A DNA stretch of 64,000 bases from Bolinopsis microptera (taxonomy: Eukaryota > Ctenophora > Tentaculata > Lobata > Bolinopsidae). Shown piece after piece: positions 47,301-56,400 of this stretch. Location: positions 11,065,983 through 11,129,982 of the forward strand of contig NC_087077.1 of NCBI RefSeq assembly GCF_026151205.1. Direction: 5' to 3'. A model generated the notes under the pieces. The model worked only from the letters and a program-made list of their open reading frames with translations. It was not told the origin of the DNA and searched no databases. The position numbers and the translations under genes are program-made. Each line of letters starts with the position of its first letter. The stretch's first letter is position 1.

Positions 47301-48475
47301 ACGATTAAGAGATATGGGAGTGTGTTCAGGACTCTGAAAGTGGCATACTCTTATAGCAAATGGTTAACTTTAGTCAAGGTCTCATGTCTCTACGACCTTC
47401 GCTTTTGGCGCTGTGAATCTTGCGCTTCAAGCGCAATGCGCAAATTCCTGCATGAACTTCCCGACATTGTAGAGACCTGAGACCTCGAATAAAGTTAACC
47501 ATTTCCTACTGTTTATATTAGAGGAGCTGAGCACACATTTAGATCTCCTTCCATACTCCTTCGTGACTAAATTGACGATTTAGAGAATTTTACCTGTTAA
47601 AAATTTGTGCCGAGATTTACCTCATTTTACCTCATGAGGCCAGCCAAAAAAGGCAAAATTGGGATGAGGTAAAATGAGGTAAAATGAGGTTGACCCCCCC
47701 CCCCCCCCCCAATACCTTTATCCAATCTTAATAACTCTAACGGTATCTATTTCAGACACGCCGTTCGAGGATGGTACGTTTAGACTAACAATAGAGTTCA
47801 CGGAGGAGTACCCCAACAAGCCTCCCACCGTCAAGTTTGTCAGCAAAATGTTCCACCCAAATGTTTACAGTGATGGTAGTCTCTGTTTAGACATCTTACA
47901 AAACAGGTTTGTGTCTCATTAAATAAGAATTTCATTCCTACATCAAGTCAAGTTCTATTGTACACTTTAAGTTACGCCGTTACTTAGTAACGGTGACGAA
48001 GCTTGAATTACTTGAGTGATCAGGTCGTTTTAAAAACAAAAGTCTTCAATTTCTATCTACTAAATGTGTTTTGCAGGTGGAGTCCTACCTATGACGTGTC
48101 AGCTATCCTCACCTCAATACAGAGTCTGTTAGACGAACCTAACCCTAACAGTCCTGCCAACAGTCTCGCTGCTCAATTATACTTAGAAAACAGGTTACTT
48201 TCTTCATGTTATTTTATAGTAAATTGCAGCTTTACTTTGAGTTTTTTATCATGAGAAGTAATTAAAATGTATCATAACCAGAACACCTGTTGTTTACTTT
48301 AGCTTTTGTTGGTCGCTGATAATCCAACCAGACTAATTAGCCCACCTTTTCTAACAAAACTTAATCCAGGAGAGAATACGAGAAGAAGGTAATAGCAATA
48401 GTGGAGCAGAGCTGGATAAACACGGACGGTGATGCTGATGACTCAGCCACGGCTGTACGCTCTACTCGCTCATGA
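44352..48475 (+). CDS. UBE2A: RAD6-type ubiquitin-conjugating enzyme E2
   Basis: A 168-aa E2 enzyme, orthologous to RAD6/UBE2A/UBE2B. With RING ligases such as RAD18 and RNF20/40 it monoubiquitinates PCNA and histone H2B. Exons: 44352-44484, 47756-47906, 48077-48193 and 48370-48475. [20 protein letters not shown] is nearly diagnostic. The HPN motif ([10 protein letters not shown]) precedes the catalytic Cys in SLCLDIL, and [20 protein letters not shown] follows. The core ends IVEQSWIN; a further acidic/Ser-rich tail of about 15 residues ([11 protein letters not shown]) makes it longer than the 152-aa vertebrate enzymes and recalls the acidic tail of yeast Rad6. Vertebrates have two paralogues, so UBE2A versus UBE2B cannot be separated here. 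Intron 1 (3.27 kb) is expanded by a fold-back transposon; the other introns are under 180 bp. Confidence 0.95.
45767..46220 (+). repeat. Left long inverted arm of the fold-back
   Basis: The arm starts TTTTAACAGGTAAAATT and ends AAGGAAGGTTTTCCTTGG. It contains its own palindrome: ACTTTAGTCGAGGTTTCAGG with GTCTCTAC on one side and GTAGAGACATGAGACCTTG with ACTAAAGT on the other, around a stem (GCGCTGAAGCGC). Confidence 0.8.
46440..46610. repeat. TGCACGGTCC minisatellite in the fold-back centre
   Basis: About twelve copies of a 9-10-bp unit (TGCACGGTCC, TGCACGGTC and variants) are interrupted by short spacers. Next to it (46615-46735) are several GGCTACTAGCC / GGCTAGTAGCC palindromes. Confidence 0.75.
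47156..47606 (-). repeat. Right long inverted arm of the fold-back
   Basis: This is the reverse complement of 45767-46220 with scattered substitutions and small indels. It runs from CCAAGAAAACCTTCC to AATTTTACCTGTTAAAA. Confidence 0.8.
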
Positions 48476-49363
48476 GAACAGTCCCCTCCCCTGATCTTAG
48501 TATTCTGAGATACCCTGCCACTCACGTTGGGAAAGTGATCGCGAGATATGATGTTTTAGTTGTGGAGCTGAGGACAATATCTGTTGAGTTCGTTTGGGAC
48601 TCTCGAAATTTGTTGTGTTGATTGAAGTGAACTCAAGGATGTGATGGGTGACCAGTACGTAGCGGTATCTGTTGCTTACTAGTTGAAGAAGTTAAAGTTT
48701 ATCTTATGGTTTTTGTCTTGAACGAGAAGTGGTGGATGTTTCATCGTTGCTTCGTGTTTGACGTTGAATGTTAACTTTCAAAAAGAGTAGAATTTCTCTG
48801 ATTCTTCTTTAATGCTTGAAATGCAATGCTTACTTTTGATGAGTGAAAGTTGGTTTTGAGATGCACTCTTTACCTGATCTTGCTGCTCAGGTTTTAAATG
48901 TTCTTAATTTCTATTATTTTCTAAGATAATTATGTATTGATAATTATTTCAATGATTTGACCCATTTCATTTAACCTTGTTTCACTCTCAAGTATCAAAT
49001 ATATTTCACCAATTCATTTCTGAGTTTCAGTAAGCCCCATATCCAAGAGTTATATCATACTAGACCCTACCATGTGATAGGTTCATTCTTTAAAACCATT
49101 TTACAGTAAGAATCTGAAATACTAAACTCAGTATTATTTTTATCCTTAATTTGTATTTGTCTTGACTAACACCAATGTACAATATTATACTTGAATATCC
49201 TTGACACATATCAATATTCCGTGTAGTGACGAGTAATTAATTAAATTCATGTAAGATTGTCAGATCATGTAAGATATCACCATTCCTGGGAGTGTACACA
49301 TACCGTAAAGTGGAGGTCTCCTAATTCACTTACTATCACATACATACCTCTTCTTATGCCAAG
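48476..49363. other. UBE2A-EndoG intergenic DNA
   Basis: AT-rich, with no gene visible. It should contain the UBE2A 3' UTR. Confidence 0.6.
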
Positions 49364-50185
49364 ATGAATCATACAGCCAGGGTTACCATAGCAACGACGG
49401 TGGCTGTAACTGGGGCGGGAGTATTACTGTATGCGTTATATCAGAAGTTTCGGAGCAAGGAGGGAGATGTTGATGAGACTGATTCTGGACCTTTTGTACC
49501 GAATATCACCAAATATGGTAAACCTGCTGCGGTACAGGAGTTAAAGAAGCCAGGGTATTTCATCATGTACAACAATCAAACAAAGACGCCGGTTTATGTG
49601 GTGGAGAAGTTGACGCCTGAGACCTTTACTGAAGGAATTCATGTCGAACGGGATCACATGGGGTTCCACATTGAAGATGCGATCTGGAGTGATGCTATCC
49701 GATCTACTAACGCTGATTATGCCGGGTCGGGGTATGATCGTGGTCACATGGCAGCTGCTGCAAACCACACCAGTTGTCAGGACGCTACTATGGATACCTT
49801 TACTCTGAGCAACGCTGTGCCTCAGTTCCCGGCCTGTAACCGAGGCAACTGGAAGATTTTAGAGAATTACGCCCGGGCACTTGTTAAAGCCAGTGTTGGA
49901 GTCTACGTTTACTCGGGTCCCCTGTTTATACCGCAAGAGACAGGCCAGTCACATGATAGATATGTGATATATCAAGTGATCGGCCAGCATACTGTAGCCG
50001 TCCCCACTCACTTCTTTAAGATTATCATCGTGGAGAGATTCAAGGTAAAGGCCACAGTGGAATGTTTTCTGGTGGAGAATGCCCCAAATTTGAAGAGTTT
50101 GACTCTGCAGGATATGGGTGTGGAGTTGTCAGATATTGAGAGGTGGTCTGGTTTGGTATTTGATAAACTGCACAAACTTGTCTGA
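49364..50185 (+). CDS. ENDOG: Endonuclease G, catalytically complete copy
   Basis: A 273-aa DNA/RNA non-specific nuclease of the beta-beta-alpha-metal family. In animals it resides in the mitochondrial intermembrane space and can cut DNA after release. The N-terminal hydrophobic segment (residues about 7-26, VTIATTVAVTGAGVLLYALY) would act as targeting/membrane anchor. The active-site motif DRGH is present (Asp125-His128, then MAAAANH). The metal-binding Asn159 and Glu167 occur in NRGNWKILE, 31 and 39 residues after the His, the same spacing as in human EndoG. LSNAVPQ, YVYSGPLFIP, VPTHFFK and DIERWSGLVF are family landmarks. The gene has no intron. A near-identical but altered copy follows 1.4 kb downstream on the same strand. 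AATAAA at 50368 may be its poly(A) signal. Confidence 0.93.
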   Translation: MNHTARVTIATTVAVTGAGVLLYALYQKFRSKEGDVDETDSGPFVPNITKYGKPAAVQELKKPGYFIMYNNQTKTPVYVVEKLTPETFTEGIHVERDHMGFHIEDAIWSDAIRSTNADYAGSGYDRGHMAAAANHTSCQDATMDTFTLSNAVPQFPACNRGNWKILENYARALVKASVGVYVYSGPLFIPQETGQSHDRYVIYQVIGQHTVAVPTHFFKIIIVERFKVKATVECFLVENAPNLKSLTLQDMGVELSDIERWSGLVFDKLHKLV

Positions 50186-50367
50186 TTTTAGCCGTCCTCC
50201 AGCGCCTGTAATGGCGTGTTCAGAGACTTTTAATATTTAATGTTTTATTTTTTGATGTCAGACATTTTTCAGTTTTAACGATAACAAACAATGTATATTT
50301 TTTGTCGATAACAAACATTTCAAAGTAACTATAGTACTAATACTATTAAAACTATTTTGTCGATATT

Positions 50368-50373
50368 AATAAA
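50368..50373 (+). promoter_or_regulatory. Candidate poly(A) signal of EndoG copy 1
   Basis: AATAAA lies about 180 bases after the stop. Confidence 0.4.
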
Positions 50374-51575
50374 AATGCATGATTGTTATCAATACATAGT
50401 TATGTGAGCTATTTAGAATATTATATTATTGCTTCAGTCTTAATTTCAGAAGTTTTATCAATTGTCAGTGCTATAGTGTATGATACGTGAATCGATTTAA
50501 AATGGAACATAATTTTGCATGCTATTCGGTGTAAGATTAACCGCACTGTGAGTGCTCCAGTTTATTATCTGCTTGAGAAAGTTGATGGTCTCTCTTGAGA
50601 CTTTTTGCCGATCGTAAATTGTGTAAAATCGTGTGAATTAAGACTATTTACCGTATGTTTATTTTGTTGAGACTTTTTAGCTATTGAATTGAGGTAAATG
50701 TGCACCAACCATTTTATTTACAGTATACAATTTTATTTATTGAGAATGAGAACAATTTGTTAATTGTTCATTGCAGTTAGAAATCGACCTAAAATTTGGC
50801 AAGTCCAAGGTTTGGGTTTGAGTTTTTCACTGGTTTGGTTCGAAGATGTAATCATATCTCCCTCGGACACATATCAAGAATCCTCCTCAAATAAACACGC
50901 TCTCCACGACTAACTGAAATTCATTAAAAAAAAGCTCTGGTTGGGCCATATCCAGAAAGACGACAGATAATCTGCTAGGAAATTTTGGAATTTAGAGGAA
51001 ATTTGATACCACAAAAGAAATTTGATACCACAAAAGAAATTTGTAATTGTGTAAGACCTTTTTTCCCCTTTTTTTTCGGGCATAAAAAAACATTGAACTG
51101 CAGGGAAATTTAAAGTTTTCTGTATGTGGGATGGTTCGTTCGACGAAGATTAATATAATTTTTCGAGAAAAACTCTCGGTTTGGTCCTTTTCTTATGTAA
51201 ACAAAAATAATGGCAATTCGTTTAGCATGTAGATTGTAGACGTGAGCTTTTTAACTTAGATCGTTTACATAAAAGTCTTCGCGAAATTCTTCATCTTTAA
51301 ATATTAATCCAGTTTTTTCTGTAATAAATGGCATAAAATTGAACTTTCTGTTTAACTGATCTCCGTGTTTTGATTTATTACCACCCCTTAATAACAGCCG
51401 CTCATGTCGGCATTCTAACGCGGCAATTGAAGCTGAGTCTGAAGGAGTTATGAACTTTTCAATGAATGCCTTGGGAATAAATCTTGTCAACAATGAACCT
51501 GGACAGTTGTTTACTTTAACTTTTTTGATCGCTGACAATTGGTATCCAATGAGACTCGCATCTACTTTTAACAAG
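50374..51575. other. Spacer between the two EndoG genes
   Basis: I see no gene. A short direct duplication (GAAATTTGATACCACAAAA, twice near 51000) is present. An in-frame ATG at 51450 exists upstream of copy 2, but the sequence between it and 51576 has no counterpart in copy 1. Confidence 0.5.
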
Positions 51576-52394
51576 ATGGACCCCACTGTTAAAGTCACTA
51601 TTGCCCTAACTGGCGCTGGGGCGTTGCTTTATGCCATATATCAGTGGTTCAGGAGTGAAGATTGTGACTCACCTTTTGTGGCGAATATCACTAAATACGA
51701 TAGTCACGTGGCCAACATCACCAAATATGGTAAACCAGCTGTCGTTCAAGAGCTTAGGAAGCCGGGGTATTTCATCATGTACAACAGTTCAACGAAAACG
51801 CCTGTTTACGTCGTGGAGAAGTTGACAACAGAGAGTTTTACTGACTGTTTTGTTGAACGAAAAGACAAGGAGTTTCAGAGTGAGGATGCTCTCCGGAGTG
51901 CTACAATGCGATCTACCAACGCTGACTACGCCGGATCAGGATACGATAGAGGTCGCATGGCAGCTGCTGCTAACCACACCAGATGTGAGGACGCCAGAAT
52001 GGAAACATTAACTCTGAGCAACGCTGTTCCTCAGTTTCCAAACTGTAACAAAGGGAACTGGACTATCCTGGAGAATTACGCCCGGGCCCTCGTTCAAACC
52101 AGCACTGGAGTCTACGTGTACTCGGGTCCTCTGTTCATACCCCAGGAGGTGGGTATATCACGTGACAGGTATGTGGTGTATCAGGTGATCGGGGAGAGCA
52201 CGGTGGGGGTTCCTACTCACTTCTTCAAGATTATTGTCATGGAGGGGTTCAAGGAGAAGGCTCTGGTGGAATGTTATTTAGTAGAGAATACTCCAAATGC
52301 TGAGAGTTTGACTCTGGAGGAGATGCGTGTGGAGTTGTCTGATATTGAGAGGTGGTCTGGTTTAGTTTTTCATAAATTACACAATCTTGCCTGA
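51576..52394 (+). CDS. Endonuclease G paralogue with altered active site (DRGR)
   Basis: A 272-aa full-length tandem paralogue of the gene at 49364. The start at ATG 51576 is chosen because MDPTVKVTIALTGAGALLYA aligns with the start of copy 1; an upstream in-frame ATG at 51450 would add 42 unsupported residues. The motif reads Asp-Arg-Gly-Arg: codon CGC at 51954-51956 (Arg127) stands where copy 1 has CAC (His128). That His is the general base of the family, so activity should be lost or very low. Everything else is kept, including AAAANH, the metal-ligand segment NKGNWTILENYAR, YSGPLFIPQE and VPTHFFK. Near residue 40 is a 12-residue internal duplication (VANITKYDSH, VANITKYGK). No stop or frameshift is present, which argues for selection on a non-catalytic role, or for very recent loss or a sequencing error. 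Confidence 0.88.
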   Translation: MDPTVKVTIALTGAGALLYAIYQWFRSEDCDSPFVANITKYDSHVANITKYGKPAVVQELRKPGYFIMYNSSTKTPVYVVEKLTTESFTDCFVERKDKEFQSEDALRSATMRSTNADYAGSGYDRGRMAAAANHTRCEDARMETLTLSNAVPQFPNCNKGNWTILENYARALVQTSTGVYVYSGPLFIPQEVGISRDRYVVYQVIGESTVGVPTHFFKIIVMEGFKEKALVECYLVENTPNAESLTLEEMRVELSDIERWSGLVFHKLHNLA

Positions 52395-53489
52395 TTTTCG
52401 GGTCGCAATAGCAAGATTTTAAAATGTAAACAATATGGACTGTGATATTAAGTCGTGTTGTGATGTAGAGTTATTGATTGTAAATATTTGAGCGACATGA
52501 TATTTAACATGATATTATGTACATTTACATTGTACTATCCAGCAAAAATACACTACCAGCAACGTTATCTCATTTTGCTATTAATTGTAAAATGTGTAGT
52601 TTTGAGTTTAGTTACACCGTTAGTTTTGAGGCATATCTTTAGCTACAGGAATTGTTATAATGCAGAAACTATACTCAATACAATACATTTTACTATAATA
52701 TTCATATCATCTCTGGTCAGCACTCAGCATAGTTTGGGAAATCATAAAAGATTAAATGTTATCCCCAAATACTTCAGGGAAATGTTGATGCGCACAGAAT
52801 TAACTCTATCTTAACAGACCAATTTGATTGGCTTAGATTTTAAGTGCAACTTAATGCAGATCACCATAGAGTTACACCCACGTAGACCCACACAAAGTGC
52901 TCGTTAAAATACAGATTGCACGCCAAAATACATACCATGTCATGTACTCACCAAATTTATCTAATTGATCGCATGTTTTAAAATAGAAATCCTCTGTAAT
53001 ATAGAGTATACAAATAGCCACAATGTCACAATGTCAAAGTGCTACCCACAAGTAGTTCGCTACAATACACCTTTCAAGAGGACATCTCAGGGGACATACT
53101 TCACACATTCTAATCTGCCTACGTGTGAAATATCCTGTTTGACTCTGATATCTTGATAAGATCTAATTGCTTCCACGCTAACATTTATACAATTGGACTA
53201 TCAAAGACGTCCAAGTTTAGTGGGAAGATAAAACGGTACACAGTACGAGATTAAGCAGCTAGATATAATACCATGATATTATACGGCACTGGAAAAACTA
53301 GATCAACCCTAGCTATTTTATCAACTTTATTTGTAATACCAAATATTATCTCACATTATTGGCCTACTATCTCTGCAAAATCTCGGACTATCAACTATTA
53401 AACATTTAATTTTAACCATTTAGCTGTCAAATATGACTAATTAATAATTAAAAACTAATTATTAAATACCGCCACTAGGCCTAGCAATC
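52395..53489. other. EndoG-DNAI3 intergenic DNA
   Basis: AT-rich, with no convincing gene. Confidence 0.55.
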
Positions 53490-56400
53490 ATGGCGGACGA
53501 ACTGCCTCCCTACATGAAGCCTCTCTTCATGTCAGGTGGCTCTCAGAAGATATTCGACTGTGTCTGCGACGAACAGGTTAGTCTTACGGAAGTATAATAG
53601 ATAACATGTTCTGTACCTAAAGTCTAAATGATAAGAAGTTTGTTTGGGGCTGTCAAATCGTTTTTGTTAAAATCACATTATTATATTATCTTAATGACGT
53701 CTTATCATTGAGGGTTATTTTTAGCTGACCGTTTTAGTGCATTCACTGCTCGTGAATTGATTATCATAAGACATGATTTACCTGAATAATCGCTGCCATA
53801 CTTGGATACATGACCATATTTTGATAATCTTCTAATTAAATGAAATGTTAAACTTATCTGTGTCTTACGTCGCCTAGGTAACAGAGGAGAATCCCCATAT
53901 TCTTATATCAAAAGCCAAAATCATGGAGGATTTCAAGATGAGAGCTGCCGTCTGTGATTTCCATCCCATCAAGAAACAGGTACAGTAGATGTAGTTAAGA
54001 CGTACTGAAGTTATCCTGAATTCAAAACACTTCAGTGTTCCATTTAGAACGGCTGTAAAACAATCTCAATATTTCAGGATGTAGCTGTTCTTTAAATTGG
54101 TGTATTTAGAAGACTTGGAATTCACTAATTAGTATTACATCCCTATCTAATACCATCCAAATAACATGTTGCTCTATCACCTTTCTATTACCTTTATACC
54201 TGTTATAATCTACCCTACAGATAACAAGCTACCCCGGAGAGGAGATCCTCATTGTGTACGACCCTGACTACAAGTACGGTGAGAACTTCTACGTGTGTTT
54301 GACTGAGGCTGGCAAGGCTGAGTACCTTGATTCTTTGAAGAAGGAAGAAGAGGAGGCCGAGGAAGGTTTGTAGTAATGGCAGTATTTTGAGTTTTTATCT
54401 GCCGATAAATGCCCAATTGTTCTATTTTGTAGGTATCATTTGATGGAATGTTGCAACACTATTGTTCTGTTTTCATATTATTGTCTCTACAATATTACCA
54501 TGATCACATTATATTTAAACTACTACATTTTTAGAGGCAACAGCTGAAGCTGAAGCTGAGTCTGAGGAATATGACGAGATCGCTCTCGAGGACATAATCT
54601 TGAAAGACCTACCCTCGACCCCTGCTACTTGGCAAGAACAGGGCAGTGAGGAAGATCTAGAGGAGGAGATTCTCACTACTTCCCGATCTCTTATAACCTT
54701 CATGATCCAGCGCAAACGCAAAATGTTTGGCACCCCCACTCAGTTTGAAGATAGGAATGTGGACGCAGCAAAGGATGCTTATATCGAGTGCACATCATTT
54801 GAAGATAACACTTTTGATCTGCACCGACAGGAGCATGATTTTGCGGTTCAGAACGTGATGGAATCTTGCGAGAAAGCTTGCCAGACAGAGTGGAAGAAAC
54901 CACGTACAGCCCTGTCTCAGTACGTGCCACGTACCCTCCCTCCAGCACAGCTGGAGAAGATCAACAAGTCGGAGGACCTGGCTAAGTTTGTTGAGAGTGT
55001 GTGCCCGAGGTTCAAGTTGGCGCTCCAGCAAAATGAAATTATGGACGTCTTCGCAGGTTCTGATAGAATTCTTTGCTTATAATCTGGTGTTAAATTATAC
55101 TAATGATATTGAATTATACTGATGATCCCTCGTCGGGAACATTTAGTTAGATTAACGTAAAAAATGCGGCATTAAAACTTTTTACACGACCGGCCCTTGT
55201 TACGGTGGATTATTCTTATATATTGCAATAATAAATGTACGGTGTCTTACAGCCTCATGTTTTCCCAGATGATTACAACGACTTGATTGATGTTGACGGT
55301 GTGTTCGGAAACAAAGCAGATAACAATCTCAAAGAATACCAATCCTTTACCGATCTGGAGTTCAGTAAAAACAAGTCCATTGCGCAGATTGACTGGCACC
55401 CGTCAATAAAAGGTTCGAATTTCATGAATTGGCTAGACTTAGCCAACAATTAGATTTAGATTTAGCCAACAATTCAGCCTTAAAACTTTTAACGGCAATT
55501 CATTGACGGATTGACGAATTGGCAGTTTTGTTAGACTGTAATTTATCTGTTGACACCAAAAAGTTAGCACTTATTCATGATTTTGGTCCGACCAGGAATT
55601 GTGGCTGTCGCGTACACAGAGAAACTCAAATACGACGACCGTGTAGATCTTTCTAGTAGGATACTGATGACACCTTCTTTGATCCTTATCTGGGGGTTCT
55701 CCGATCCTATTCATCCTCAGTTGGTTTTAGAAGCTCCAGAAGATATCTATACCTTTAAATTCAATCCAACTGATCCTAACATTGTAGCTGCTGGTTGTAT
55801 CAATGGACAGGTGATTGGCTATGTTTTTCTTTCAAGATTTTATCAACAGAAGCTAGAATGCTTTTCAATTTGTTATCCTTTGAAGGTTTACACCTTCACA
55901 ATGCGTTTCCATAAAACTTGAGGATTGAAAAAATAATTCTTTACTGTTGATATTAAAACTCTCATCTTAACAGGTAGTGATGTGGGATATAAGTCAGTAC
56001 GATGCACGACTGCGCAACCACAAGAACACAGGTGCACGTGCAAACAAGACGCGCAGCGACTTGTTCGACGTGGAATACCAGCGCTCTCCAGTGGTCCACT
56101 ATGCGGCAGTGTCCTCTATTGAAGGGAGTCACAAGATGGCAGTTATGGATCTGATGTGGCTACCTGATACTATTGAGGTTGCTAGGATGGGAGTTCCTGT
56201 TGAAAACAAGGCTCAGGTTTGTAATTTTTAAAAAGCTCTTAACGAAATTTGACATGTTTTTTATCATGCGGTCAGTTGAATAATGTTTAAAAGTTAATAT
56301 CTTCCCTTACATCATAGAGATTTTACGCCCTAAAAATTAAAAATCAGATAAAATGTTTTTAAGGCTCGGGATTATATTTAAAGACATGTTTGCAGGCGTC

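Larger units (their letters stand above)
44949..47711. mobile_element. 2.76-kb fold-back element in UBE2A intron 1
   Basis: The element begins GGGGGGGGGTCAA and ends TTGACC and a long poly-C. It is flanked by a perfect 6-bp repeat ATACCT (44943-44948 and 47712-47717). Near each end is a copy, in the same orientation, of a unit of about 75 bp (CTCATGAGGCCAGCC, then GATGAGGTAAAATGAGG). Inside are inverted arms of about 450 bp (45767-46220 and 47156-47606) and a unique centre with a minisatellite. No transposase frame is visible, so it is non-autonomous. The family is unknown to me. It does not touch the exons. Confidence 0.8.

Noticed and set aside
51450-51575. An upstream in-frame ATG extending EndoG copy 2 by 42 residues
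   Set aside because: The extra residues have no counterpart in copy 1, and the start at 51576 aligns with the start of copy 1.
52488-53156. Frames of 108 and 63 codons between EndoG copy 2 and DNAI3
   Set aside because: They have AT-driven composition, no domain and no splice support.
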